In this document: positions 17,848 to 27,235 of the stretch, in pieces
Numbering within the stretch: position 1 is the first letter of the stretch
Layout: each line of letters begins with the position of its first letter
Source: Symbiodinium natans
Lineage: Eukaryota; Sar; Dinophyceae; Suessiales; Symbiodiniaceae
DNA length: 62,000 nt
Assembly: GCA_905221605.1 (NCBI GenBank)
Contig: CAJNDS010000113.1
Span: forward strand, 72,501 to 134,500
Direction: 5' to 3'
The notes under the pieces: generated by a model
Told to the model about the DNA's origin: nothing
What the model saw: only the letters and a program-made list of their open reading frames with translations
Database searches by the model: none
Made by a program: the position numbers and the translations under genes

Positions 17848-20800
17848 ATGAGCCGGGAAGCACCCGACCCGATGGAAGTTCCGGTGCCGGGAAGCGACAG
17901 CCATGACGAGAGGCAGTCCGGATTCGCCTCGGATAGACCGCCAGGTTTTTCCCCACTACGCCGAGAAGACGATGATGAAGAAGTGGCCCTGTTCCGGCGG
18001 TGGCTCCGGGAGCAAAGACAAGGCCGAGCAAGTGGGCGAATGAGGCGACGAGAAGATGAGGACGATGAGGACGGCGACAGCAGCTTCAGGACGAACGCAG
18101 GCCCTCCACCGGCCTGGGATGGGACGAGCACCCCGTTCGAGGACTACCTGATCAGAGCGAAGCTATGGGTAAGCACAACCAAGGCGAGGCCTCGCACACG
18201 CGGACCCCTCTTACTCAAGGCCCTCGCCGACACTCCCTTCCAGGACTTCAAACACCTTGCCAAGGACGTGGCATGGCTTCAAGACCCGACCAATGCCGAC
18301 ATCCTCCTGGACAAGATGAACACCCCCGAGTACTACGGCGACGACCAGGAGGAGCACCTGCTGGCATCGCTTGCCAGGGTGACCTACCACATGAAGAGGC
18401 AACGACAAGAGTCGGCGCGGCAGTTCCTGGCACGATGGGAGGCAGCGGAAAGAAAGGTGGCAGAGCACAAGGTGAACTTGCCGAGCATCTATAAAGGGTT
18501 CCTGCTGATCAACGCCCTGCAGCTCACGGACAACGACATCAAGGCCTTGCTCAACTACACCCACGGATCCATCGAGCCCCTTGAGGTGAAGAAATGGCTC
18601 CGGAAGAACGAGGCCAAGCTCCAGGCGTCCCACCTCGGCTCGGAGAGCTCCACGGCTACCAGGACCAAGTCGACTTCAGGGATTCACCTGATGGAGCCAC
18701 CCGAGGAGACAGAGAACCCGAAGGAGGACGAGGAGCTCCAGGAGATGGAGCACTACTTGGCGGACTTGGTCGAGGATCAGGCCCAGGACTTCGACGACGA
18801 GCTCGGGGTCTTCGAGGAAAACGAAGCCGCTGAGATCTTGGCCATGATGGTAAAAGAACGAAAGAAGACCTACATGCAGTCGGCCCAGATCAAGAAGGAC
18901 AAGGAGCTCAGCAGAGGTTATGGACAACGACCTCTCCGAGGAACAGGGCAAGGACCGATCCGGCCGGGCATGTACAAGATGAGCATTACGGAGCTGAAGC
19001 AGAGAACCAGATGCCGACGATGTGGGAAGATTGGGCACTGGAAGAAGGAGTGCACGAATCCGCCTTCAGCATCCAATGAGGCAACGGCCCATTCAGCTCA
19101 CCTCCTCGAGCTCGAGATCGAGGATGACGACGACGTGATGTTTTGCCACTTCCTGGAGGAGACGATCCCTCCAGCGACCTCTACCACCTTCGATCCTGAA
19201 GGAGTTTTTGATTCCGCTGATAGTTTAGAGCCAAAGGGCTACGGAAAGGGGGAGCCTTCCTCCTGCACTTCGGAGCCCACGGATGAGCGAGCATATATGT
19301 CCCGAAGGTCTAACGATGTCATGTTTAGTGAAGAGCAGTATGTGTCAGACGATGATGCCTACGCTACCATCGACACCGGTTGTCAACGAACCGCAGTCGG
19401 AATCGAGACCCTCAACCGAATGAAACGACACTGGCCCGAAGCGTTGAAGTGGTTTAAGCAATCTGAAAGAAACAGGTTTCGATCGGTCCATGGGATTTCC
19501 GAAACTAGCTACAACGCCGTGATTCCTTGTAGTCTTGGTCAAAAAGGCTGTTACCTCAAACCAGCCGTCTTCGAAGGGGAACACAGTCGAACCGCTCCAT
19601 TCCTGATCTCCCTCAAGTTCCTTCGACATTGCAAAGCTGTGATTCATCTCGAACTCGAAGAACCATGTCTGTACTTGTCTGGGACTGGGGTTAAGGTTCC
19701 GATTCGATTTGGTCCGTCCGGAGCTCTTAGGATCCCCCTGAACAGTTTTACCCCAAGGATGTTGTTGCACCTGAGGCAAGCGGAGGGTAGGATACAGGAC
19801 AGTCTGTCGAACGAGTTTGAGGTCCTGAACCTCCATGCAACCTCAGCCGCTCCAGCGCTTCAAGCCGATCACCGACGCTCCCCTGGACAACGCGATCCTC
19901 GTGGCCATGATTCCTTCGCCGAGCAAGCGGGCACGGGAAGACGCGGCGGAGCTGAGGACCTGGTGGATCGTCAAGTCGTGGACCAGAATGGTCATCAAGC
20001 TGTCGCTCATCGTGCGACCGGTGCTTCGGCTGATCCAAAGCTTCTTTCGACCGTCGGTGGTGCAAGCCTACGAGGTCGTGCGAGAACAGTGGGAAGAACT
20101 CCCCCTGCGAGCCTTCATGGAGCTCCACTCGGAAATCACCACGACGATCCGGAAGCAGCACGAGGACCAGTACCAGAACTTCCTGGACATGAACGACAAC
20201 CGAGACCCAAAAGGACCGACAAGGAGCCAACCAACGACACCGACGTCGGACTGGGCAGCACCATCAACACCCAAGATGGGATGGCAGGGACCACCGACTC
20301 TGAAGGAGTCCTGGCCGATGCGACCCAAAGGATCGAGCTCGTCCAGCGGGTCACGGACACCACAGACACGAGGAGAAAACCGTCAAGCCCGAGCACGAAG
20401 CCAGCGGACCGAGTCGGAGGCCAGCTCCGATGTGGGAAGCCTGGTGGACTTCGAGATGGTCAACTTCCAGGAGGAGGAGAACCCGCCGACCGAGAACCTC
20501 CAGGACAAGAACCTGCAAGAGAACGTACTACGCCTCGGAGCGGAGATCTTGTTCGACCAGATCCCCAGGTGCCATTGCGACCGGACAGCGGGCGTGGAGG
20601 TCACCCTCAAGCAGAACGAGAACTACCTCAGGACGTTTTGGCGATGTCACAACCCGCCGGGCAAGGATCAGTGTCGGTTCTTCCAGTGGACGGCGGTGCA
20701 ACCGCTGACAGCCGACCACTACAAGGCCCTCCGCGACACGGTGCAGCCCATGGGGAGTCGTTACTCACCTCGAGAACTTCTGTGTCACATGGTGCAGCAA

Positions 20801-22971
20801 GTATGCGGTCATCAGTACAAGGTGAAGTCGGGCTGCAACCACTTTGTCGATCGAGAGCGATGCCGGACTTGCTACAAGGTGACCAAGTTTGTCCGGAAGC
20901 AGCAGCAAGCGACACCGACAAGGACCGGCTCGACGACTCCATCACCAGCAGGGATGCCGACGGTGGCCGAGGACTATGCCGAGTACCTGGAATGGCGGCG
21001 AGAACAGCAGCGATGAACGACATCATCGAGGAGCAGGGTGCTGACTTGAGTCGTCGAAAGAGACGACAGATTAGGGAGGCCCTTCGTAAGACCGAAAGGC
21101 GATGGCACGATCTTTTCGGCATTATATGCACTGAAGAACTATTAAGGGATCCCAAAGGTCAGCTAGTTTTGCGAGCTTTGCAGCCCAAAGAAGAAAAACA
21201 GGGACAGCACCATCAGCTGCAGAGATTGACAGGTTTGCCCATTCATGAGTGTCGATATCTTGTTAGGCCGCCCAGAGAAACCCCAAGAACGACAGGTTGC
21301 ATTTGTTTGGTGAAGGCCGAGAACCTGAAAGGACCCCCAGAAAGCGAGCTAGAACACCTGAAAAGATGGAAGCCAGATCTTGGCGTTGTGTGGCAGGGGG
21401 GGTCCGAAGTTTGTGTCTGCCAGGACATTGCTCAGTTTTGCCAGAAACTGCAGGTGTCATGTATGCTTGCCGAGCCTAATCGCCCGGCACCCGGCAAGGA
21501 ATCGCATGCTCACCATAGGAAGCAGAACGGAGACGAAGCCCTTTATGTCACTAGGGTTGTAAGCAAGGATCTAACAGCCGCCATGGCAGCGGCAAGGCAG
21601 TTCCTCTCCATCACGCTGGGAATCGCCATCGCGAAGGTCTACCAGTTCGACTACAGGGAACAGGCCTACGAGACTCTGAATCTTTCCAGGAGCCTGTCGC
21701 AAGAGCTACGTGCACTACAACAGGGCCGACACGAAGTCCTGCACAATGAGCACGAGTCCGGAGGAGATGTACGAGCAGAACAGGACCGACCACCAGGTCC
21801 AGATGAAGAACGCGAACAAGCACCAGGAGATGAAGATCCAGATCAAGGAGTACCGCGACCAGATCCAGATGAAGGACGCGAACAAGCACCAGGAGAAGAA
21901 GATCCAGATCGAACCAAGATGCTCAAGGCCCTGGTAAGGCGTGCGCACAACGGCCTGGGACACCCACATAAGGATCGCTTTTGTCGGATCCTCAAGGCAG
22001 CGAAAGCCGGGGACGAGATCATCAAGATCGCCCAGGAGATGGAGTGTAGTGTGTGCAGACGATTTGATGAGACCAGGCCACAGAGACGAGCGGCACCACC
22101 CAAGGAGTACGGGGTCAACGAGATCGTCGGGCTCGACACCCTGTGGCTACCTACCAATGAGGGCACCGAGAAGAAGCTGGCGCTGAACATCATCGACCTG
22201 TCATCACACTTCCAGATGATCATTCCGATTCGGAGTGCAAACCCTGAAGCGGCCTGGCTGGCGTACCAACAATGGACACGGGTCTTCGGCCCCCCTCGCC
22301 AGCTCTACATCGACCAGGGTCCGGAGTTCAAAGGTGTGTTTCGGTCAAGAGCTACCCAGGAAGGGACTCATGTGGAGCCAAGTTCCTTGGAATCCCCCTT
22401 CCAACGGGGAGTGACCGAGCGACATGGAAAAACCTTCAAGGTCATCTTGGCCAAGGCCCTGGCAGAAAAGCCCTGCACCACGAATGAACAATGGAAGATG
22501 ATGGTGGACACAGCGATCATGGTCAAAAACCGGATGACGAACAGAGGAGGCTATTCTCCAGTACAACGGGTCCTAGGTTATCTTCCTCGGCTACCAGGAG
22601 GTCTGCTATCGAGTGACACTGTCGACTTGGAAGCCAGTCACCCAACATTGGTGGGGGACCGGAAGATGATCGAGGCCATGGAGATGAGAAAGGCGGCGGC
22701 CAAGGGATTCTTCGAGGCTGATTGTGATCAAGCACTCCGAAACGTTCTTCATGCCGGACCAAGACCACAAGCCGAATATGAAGCTGGGCAGATGGTGTAC
22801 TTCTACCGGATCGGACATTCGAAGAAAGGAAGAAAGCTCCCGGATTTATGGTGCGGACCGGCCCGGATCATCATGACGGACTTGCCCTCGACTCTATGGT
22901 TAAGCTACCAGGAGGCATCGTCAAGGCTTCGCCGGAAAGGGTTCGACCAGCAAGCGAGGAGGAAAGACTGA
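17848..22971 (+). CDS. copia gag-protease ... integrase open frame, 1707 codons
   Basis: One uninterrupted frame. Residues 1-380 are gag-like, with an acidic/basic N-terminus and a helical region around WLQDPTNADILLDKMNTPEY. A CCHC knuckle follows (C389, C392, H397, C402), then a protease-like motif IDTGC with D509. From about residue 1056 (ATG at 21013) come a new helical domain, integrase zinc site H1367/H1372/C1400/C1403, and the acidic triad D1430, D1489, E1524 with 34 residues between the last two. The C-terminal GPARII...LWLSY segment is cut off by the frame change near 22909. Residues about 663-1055 are low-complexity and probably a shadow of the nested frame described next, so this may really be two proteins, gag-PR and IN. 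Confidence 0.85.
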   Translation: MSREAPDPMEVPVPGSDSHDERQSGFASDRPPGFSPLRREDDDEEVALFRRWLREQRQGRASGRMRRREDEDDEDGDSSFRTNAGPPPAWDGTSTPFEDYLIRAKLWVSTTKARPRTRGPLLLKALADTPFQDFKHLAKDVAWLQDPTNADILLDKMNTPEYYGDDQEEHLLASLARVTYHMKRQRQESARQFLARWEAAERKVAEHKVNLPSIYKGFLLINALQLTDNDIKALLNYTHGSIEPLEVKKWLRKNEAKLQASHLGSESSTATRTKSTSGIHLMEPPEETENPKEDEELQEMEHYLADLVEDQAQDFDDELGVFEENEAAEILAMMVKERKKTYMQSAQIKKDKELSRGYGQRPLRGTGQGPIRPGMYKMSITELKQRTRCRRCGKIGHWKKECTNPPSASNEATAHSAHLLELEIEDDDDVMFCHFLEETIPPATSTTFDPEGVFDSADSLEPKGYGKGEPSSCTSEPTDERAYMSRRSNDVMFSEEQYVSDDDAYATIDTGCQRTAVGIETLNRMKRHWPEALKWFKQSERNRFRSVHGISETSYNAVIPCSLGQKGCYLKPAVFEGEHSRTAPFLISLKFLRHCKAVIHLELEEPCLYLSGTGVKVPIRFGPSGALRIPLNSFTPRMLLHLRQAEGRIQDSLSNEFEVLNLHATSAAPALQADHRRSPGQRDPRGHDSFAEQAGTGRRGGAEDLVDRQVVDQNGHQAVAHRATGASADPKLLSTVGGASLRGRARTVGRTPPASLHGAPLGNHHDDPEAARGPVPELPGHERQPRPKRTDKEPTNDTDVGLGSTINTQDGMAGTTDSEGVLADATQRIELVQRVTDTTDTRRKPSSPSTKPADRVGGQLRCGKPGGLRDGQLPGGGEPADREPPGQEPARERTTPRSGDLVRPDPQVPLRPDSGRGGHPQAERELPQDVLAMSQPAGQGSVSVLPVDGGATADSRPLQGPPRHGAAHGESLLTSRTSVSHGAASMRSSVQGEVGLQPLCRSRAMPDLLQGDQVCPEAAASDTDKDRLDDSITSRDADGGRGLCRVPGMAARTAAMNDIIEEQGADLSRRKRRQIREALRKTERRWHDLFGIICTEELLRDPKGQLVLRALQPKEEKQGQHHQLQRLTGLPIHECRYLVRPPRETPRTTGCICLVKAENLKGPPESELEHLKRWKPDLGVVWQGGSEVCVCQDIAQFCQKLQVSCMLAEPNRPAPGKESHAHHRKQNGDEALYVTRVVSKDLTAAMAAARQFLSITLGIAIAKVYQFDYREQAYETLNLSRSLSQELRALQQGRHEVLHNEHESGGDVRAEQDRPPGPDEEREQAPGDEDPDQGVPRPDPDEGREQAPGEEDPDRTKMLKALVRRAHNGLGHPHKDRFCRILKAAKAGDEIIKIAQEMECSVCRRFDETRPQRRAAPPKEYGVNEIVGLDTLWLPTNEGTEKKLALNIIDLSSHFQMIIPIRSANPEAAWLAYQQWTRVFGPPRQLYIDQGPEFKGVFRSRATQEGTHVEPSSLESPFQRGVTERHGKTFKVILAKALAEKPCTTNEQWKMMVDTAIMVKNRMTNRGGYSPVQRVLGYLPRLPGGLLSSDTVDLEASHPTLVGDRKMIEAMEMRKAAAKGFFEADCDQALRNVLHAGPRPQAEYEAGQMVYFYRIGHSKKGRKLPDLWCGPARIIMTDLPSTLWLSYQEASSRLRRKGFDQQARRKD
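19835..21016 (+). CDS. nested second-frame ORF with GRF-type zinc finger, 393 aa
   Basis: It lies in the +1 frame relative to the long ORF and is bounded upstream by a TGA at 19826. Codon third positions here are strongly G/C in this frame and not in the overlapped one, so this is the likely coding frame. Residues 246-285 fit a GRF zinc finger (C246-x-C248...C271...C280-x-F-F-x-W285), followed by a further Cys/His-rich segment (CGHQYKVKSGCNHF...CRTC). An N-terminal hydrophobic/basic helix (residues about 43-70) and a Ser/Pro-rich linker precede it. The stop overlaps a start in the integrase frame (ATGA at 21013-21016). GRF fingers bind single-stranded nucleic acid in known proteins; a nucleic-acid role here is inference. 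Alternatively two compensating indels split one polyprotein. Confidence 0.7.
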   Translation: MQPQPLQRFKPITDAPLDNAILVAMIPSPSKRAREDAAELRTWWIVKSWTRMVIKLSLIVRPVLRLIQSFFRPSVVQAYEVVREQWEELPLRAFMELHSEITTTIRKQHEDQYQNFLDMNDNRDPKGPTRSQPTTPTSDWAAPSTPKMGWQGPPTLKESWPMRPKGSSSSSGSRTPQTRGENRQARARSQRTESEASSDVGSLVDFEMVNFQEEENPPTENLQDKNLQENVLRLGAEILFDQIPRCHCDRTAGVEVTLKQNENYLRTFWRCHNPPGKDQCRFFQWTAVQPLTADHYKALRDTVQPMGSRYSPRELLCHMVQQVCGHQYKVKSGCNHFVDRERCRTCYKVTKFVRKQQQATPTRTGSTTPSPAGMPTVAEDYAEYLEWRREQQR

Positions 22972-25544
22972 CCATATCTGGTTGGTTGGATGGCTTGACG
23001 AAGGCCAGGGAGGATTTCGAACGGGATCCTCGACGAGGTTATTTGGATCTCAGCACCGAGCCTCTACCAGATCTTCCGGAAGAAGACCCCGAGGACAAGG
23101 AGGAGTCAACGGGCGACAGGACTGAGCCACTCGACAGGCCACCAGAGGTTACCCGTCGGGTTCGTCGAAAGACCGATCCTATGCTATTGCAACAGCCAGT
23201 TCATGCAGGACAAGGAAATGATGAAGCAGAGTCAGAACAACGGGAAGAGACCCTGGTCAATGGCGACCAGGAAGAGCAGGATCGAGAATCAGGACAGCCA
23301 TCGTCCTCTTCGGGAGTGATCAGACACTGGGAAAACCTGGAGGAGACCGACCAACACAACGAACCCCCGACGAAAAGGTCCAGGATTCAGCTACTGGAAA
23401 TCTACTATGCCAAGCTCGAGACCCTCTTCAAGGCCCGGCAACGGAAGGAGATCAAGCTCAAGGATCTCAACAAGCACGATCTCGAATGCTTTCTGCGGGC
23501 AGCGTCGAAGGAGGTGAACAACAACCTGGAGACCAAGGCGTATGAAGTCCTGACCCCGGAGGAGAGCGACAGGATACGACGAACAAGATCCGAACGCATC
23601 ATGGAGTCCCGGTTTGTCAGAACTGCCAAACCCCTGGAACCTGGAGACATTGACAAGGCAAAGGCTGATGAGCTACTCCTCCAGGAAGATTTCGGAGGAC
23701 CATGCAAGGCCAAGGCTCGCCATGTCATGAAAGGCTTCTCGGAGAATGGGGCAGAGGAGTTTGACGCGGCCACGCCACAGGCAACACGGGATGGTGTCAT
23801 GGCCATCACCCAGATCATTGCCAGCAAGGGGTACCGGCTTGGTTTCCTCGACTTCACTCAAGCTTTTCACTCAGGTGACCCGATCGAAAGAGAACTCTAC
23901 GCCGAACAACCCCCAGAAGGTATACCCGGACTTCAGAAAGGACAGCTTCTTCGCCTTCCAAAAACGTGCTATGGCTTAGTCGATGGCCCGATGGCGTGGT
24001 TTAAACATCTTCGGAAGGTCTTGACCAAAGAGCTCGGATACACCCAGAGTGTGATCGATCCGTGCGTCTACTACCTACACAACGATCAGGCCAGAGGATG
24101 GGACAGCCTAGAAGGAGTCATTGCCGTGGCAACGGACGATCTGCTTCATGGAGGAACTGAACAACACATGAAGAAGATGGAGTACCTGAACAAAAAGTAC
24201 AAACTGGGAAAGTTCCAGTATGGCGAAGGCAGATTCACCGGCAAGAACTTCAAGACCATGCCAGACGGAAGTATCTATGTGGACCAGGACCACTACCTTC
24301 AGGAGAAGATCGAGACGATACCACTGGACAAAGCCCGGAAGGCCCAACGATACAGTTACTGTAACGAAGACGAGGTGGCTCGGCTTCGCTCCCTGATTGG
24401 AGCCATGGCATGGCTGGCAAAAGAAACGAGACCAGATATCTGTGGGAGAGTGGCCCTGTTACAACAATGCTTCCCGAAGCCCAGGGTCAAGGACATTGTT
24501 CAGGCCAATACACTGGCCCAAGAAGCTCTTCGTTTCCCGGCCGGCATCCGAGTAGCACCGATACCGATTGAGCGGCTCCGAGTCAGCACGGTGACCGACG
24601 CGTCATGGGGCAATGCCATGGAGGAGAACCCAGTGGAGCAGAATCGAGGAGACTACTGGGTGGAAACAGAAACACAATGGATCCGGTTCCACAAGAGTCC
24701 CAGACGAACACTGTTCCATCCAGGAATGACACCTGGCGGACCAGACCTTCATCGCCTACGACCAGATCGGGAGACCTACTTCAATGAAGACGGAGAAATG
24801 AAGCAGTACCGGGACCAATGGCCCAAGTCCACGAAACTGAGGTCCAAGGATCAGGCCTCATGGACCGGAAAAACGGTCTTCTACAAGGACAACCAAGGCA
24901 TCAAGGCCGAGGGCATCCAGGAGCACTTCTTGCAGAATGCCAGGACCAGCAGCCAGGGAGGACACATCATCATCTACCACGATGCCAACCTGCAGTACGA
25001 ACCCTGGTCTCAGGTGACGGTGGCCAGTTGGAAAAGCTACCGGCTTAAAAGGAAGGTGGTCAATACCCTGGCAGCAGAATGCCAGGCCCTCGTGTCCGGC
25101 ATCGGCAATGTGCACTGGCACCGCTTCTTGCTCGTGGAGGCCCAGAACGACCAACAGCAGGACCGGGATTGGGAGAAACGACTCGATAGAATGTCCTTTC
25201 TTGCGGTTACGGATTCTAAGTCCTTGTACGACACTCTGTCAAGACAAACATGTCCTCACAGTCAAGTCGAAGATAAAAGGACCGCGATCGATGTCTCGAT
25301 CCTGAAAAGAGATCTCGAAGATGTCGGAACGATTCGATGGATCGATGGTCGAAATATGATTTCCGATTCGCTGACAAAGAATGTCGGTGGCAGTTACCTC
25401 AGATTTGTCATGACCAAGGGACAATGGACGCTCAATGAACAAGGTTTCACAGAGTTGCACAAACACGCAGGCAATGAATGCCATTTCGTGTGCAATGGGC
25501 TGTGGAATGACAATGTTGATCAAAAGAAGTTAGGACCGGTGTGA
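22848..25544 (+). CDS. copia reverse transcriptase-RNase H frame, 898 codons
   Basis: The first about 25 codons overlap the integrase frame and are probably unused; sensible sequence starts near GGIVKASPERVRPASEEER, which continues the integrase C-terminus. Reverse transcriptase motifs: LDFTQAF with D335, LPKTCYGLVDGP, and ATDD with D430/D431 in place of the usual YVDD. RNase H: VTDASWG (D584), AAECQAL (E744), AVTDSKSLYD (D789) and the terminal ISDSLTK typical of copia. The stop TGA (25542-25544) lies inside the first bases of the 3' LTR. The frame is -1 relative to integrase. Confidence 0.92.
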   Translation: MVRTGPDHHDGLALDSMVKLPGGIVKASPERVRPASEEERLTISGWLDGLTKAREDFERDPRRGYLDLSTEPLPDLPEEDPEDKEESTGDRTEPLDRPPEVTRRVRRKTDPMLLQQPVHAGQGNDEAESEQREETLVNGDQEEQDRESGQPSSSSGVIRHWENLEETDQHNEPPTKRSRIQLLEIYYAKLETLFKARQRKEIKLKDLNKHDLECFLRAASKEVNNNLETKAYEVLTPEESDRIRRTRSERIMESRFVRTAKPLEPGDIDKAKADELLLQEDFGGPCKAKARHVMKGFSENGAEEFDAATPQATRDGVMAITQIIASKGYRLGFLDFTQAFHSGDPIERELYAEQPPEGIPGLQKGQLLRLPKTCYGLVDGPMAWFKHLRKVLTKELGYTQSVIDPCVYYLHNDQARGWDSLEGVIAVATDDLLHGGTEQHMKKMEYLNKKYKLGKFQYGEGRFTGKNFKTMPDGSIYVDQDHYLQEKIETIPLDKARKAQRYSYCNEDEVARLRSLIGAMAWLAKETRPDICGRVALLQQCFPKPRVKDIVQANTLAQEALRFPAGIRVAPIPIERLRVSTVTDASWGNAMEENPVEQNRGDYWVETETQWIRFHKSPRRTLFHPGMTPGGPDLHRLRPDRETYFNEDGEMKQYRDQWPKSTKLRSKDQASWTGKTVFYKDNQGIKAEGIQEHFLQNARTSSQGGHIIIYHDANLQYEPWSQVTVASWKSYRLKRKVVNTLAAECQALVSGIGNVHWHRFLLVEAQNDQQQDRDWEKRLDRMSFLAVTDSKSLYDTLSRQTCPHSQVEDKRTAIDVSILKRDLEDVGTIRWIDGRNMISDSLTKNVGGSYLRFVMTKGQWTLNEQGFTELHKHAGNECHFVCNGLWNDNVDQKKLGPV

Positions 25545-25719
25545 TTCGTTTGTGGGGCTTGATCAACATCCATTCCACGATCCAATGGATCAAAGGGGTC
25601 CGCGTAACCAACTTCGATAGCAGTGTGCGAATGCACGGGGAAAAGCAAGGCGAATAAGGCATTCGCCTTGCACTCGCTGTCGCTTAGTCTGGCCAGCCGG
25701 GGTATCCTAGCCAACTACA
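25540..25719 (+). repeat. 3' LTR, 180 bp
   Basis: Starts TGTGATTCG and ends CCAACTACA. It contains 13 bases absent from the 5' LTR. Upstream a short purine-rich run (AAAAGAAG at about 25522-25530) is a weak candidate polypurine tract. Confidence 0.95.
25645..25671 (+). terminator. perfect 11-bp hairpin in the 3' LTR
   Basis: GCAAGGCGAAT (25645-25655) pairs exactly with ATTCGCCTTGC (25661-25671) around a 5-nt loop. In the 5' LTR the left arm is missing. A role in RNA 3'-end formation or packaging is possible; the sequence shows only the structure. Confidence 0.6.
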
Positions 25720-25724
25720 TAGGG
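25720..25724. repeat. target-site duplication, right copy (TAGGG)
   Basis: Matches 17588-17592; followed by TTTAGGG repeats to 25749 that continue the array seen at 17525-17592. Confidence 0.75.
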
Positions 25725-26691
25725 TTTAGGGTTTAGGGTTTAGGGTTTAGGGGTACAACCTTAGGGGTACGAGTCTGAATCCCTTGAGCTGTTCTCCGGT
25801 ACTGCGACTCTTTGGGAGTTGTTTGGGGGTTTAGGGTAGGGGTTTTGGGTTTTCGGGTTCGGGAACTAAAGGGCACAGATGGGCTACGAATCAAAGCATT
25901 GCCGATGACTCGCGGATTTTAGGGTTTACACTTCGGGTTCAGAGCGTAGGGTCTAGGCTTAGATGTACAGGGTCATAATTGGATGGTGTCCAAGAGGTAC
26001 ACTGAAGTCACAGAAATTCTGCAATCTGCACCCTGAACCCTAAACCCCAACCCCAAACCAGAGCCTCAAAGTCCGCCCTAAACCCTGAACCCTGAACCCT
26101 AACCCTAAACCCTACACCCCCAAACCCGATCAAGAAGAATCCAGTCTCCCTCCCGCCCCACCTTTGGACTTTGAATCATATCCTGGAGACCTCCGGCGGC
26201 GACGTTTCACATTAGGGTTTAGCGTTTAGGGTTTAGGGTTTAGGGTTTAGATACCTGTTGTACACCCTAACTCCCAACCCCAAATCTTGTTCCCTTAAAC
26301 CCTGTTCCCCCTCAAGGCCGTGAACCCTGATCCCGGATCCCCTAAACCACAAACCCTTCGATCTTTCAAAGTTGCAGGGCGCTTATGGACTTTTGAGCTA
26401 GGTTGCCCTCTTAAACCCTCTGAATCATAATCTCTGAAACCCCATAAGGGAAGCCCTAAACCCAAAAACCTAAAAACCTTAACCCTTAAACCCGATACAC
26501 CCCTACCTAGCAAGGTCGTCGGAGGGATTTAGGGTTTAGGTTTAGGGTCTAGGGTTTAGGGTTTAGGGTTTAGGGTTTAGGGTTTAGGGTTTAGGGTTTA
26601 GGGTTTAGGGTTTAGGGTTTAGGGTTAAGGTTTAGGCTTTAGGGTTTAGGGTTCAGGGTTCAGGGTTCAGGGTTTAGGGTTTAGGGTCCCC

Positions 26692-26771
26692 AAGCCGAGA
26701 CGCTGAGTGTCTTTCGCTGTGGGTCCGCATACCCAGTGGGCGTGGCCATCCTTTCTTGTGGCATTTTGTGG
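26692..26771 (-). other. coding-like island
   Basis: The minus strand reads MPQERMATPTGYADPQRK and stays open to the edges. The TPxGY composition is like the microexon set, but I could not fix splice sites, and both flanks are TTTAGGG. Low confidence. Confidence 0.25.
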
Positions 26772-26879
26772 GGTTTAGGGTTTAGGGTTTAGGGTTTAGG
26801 GTTTAGGGTTTAGGGTTTAGGGTTTAGGGTCTAGGGTCTAGGGTTTAGGGTTTAGGGTTTAGTTTTTAGGGTTCAGGGT

Positions 26880-27235
26880 TTTGAGGGGGTTTTAGGTGGC
26901 TTCTTCGGGATTTGGGGCTTGCTTAAGTGGTTTAAGGTTTCGGGAGGGTTTAGGGTTTTGCGGGCTTAGGGTGGGTTTTGGGGGTTTGCGGGTTTAGGGT
27001 TTTGGGGTTTTGGGGGTGTAGGGCCCAGTGTAGGGTTTAGGGGGTTTTGGGGGTGTAGTTGTTTAGGGGGTTTTGGGGCTTTAGGGTTGTGGGGGTTTGG
27101 GGCTTTAGGTTTAGGGTGTTTTGGGGGTGGGTCTTGGGGGTTTTGGGGCTTTAGGTTTTAGGGCTCAGGGCTTTTGAGGGTTTAGGGTTTTTTGGGTTTG
27201 TTCTTTCTTGGGGGTTTGGGCTTTGGCGTTTGCCC
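26880..27235. repeat. degenerate G-rich stretch (TTTTGGGG/TTTAGGG)
   Basis: Mixed GGGGTTTT, GGGTTTAGGG and GGGTGTAGGG units without a fixed period. It looks like a decayed telomere-like array. No gene. Confidence 0.7.

Larger units (their letters stand above)
17593..25719 (+). mobile_element. Ty1/copia LTR retrotransposon, 8.1 kb
   Basis: The element has two near-identical terminal repeats (TG...CA), a primer-binding site, gag with a CCHC knuckle, a DTG protease-like motif, HHCC-DDE integrase, reverse transcriptase and copia-type RNase H. The order integrase before reverse transcriptase places it in Ty1/copia (Pseudoviridae-like). The LTRs are unusually short (167 and 180 bp) and, apart from one 13-nt indel, show no difference that I could find, so insertion is recent. 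It replicates through an RNA copy and integrates into nuclear DNA. The coding capacity is split between frames at two or three places, described under the ORFs. Confidence 0.95.

Noticed and set aside
22895-22920. Programmed -1 frameshift signal between integrase and RT
   Set aside because: No X-XXY-YYZ slippery site is present at the crossing point; kept only as an unexplained frame change.
18211-25714. Many antisense and second-frame ORFs across the retrotransposon
   Set aside because: They are shadows of GC-rich coding sequence. Only the 19835-21016 frame was kept because it has a domain and third-position bias.
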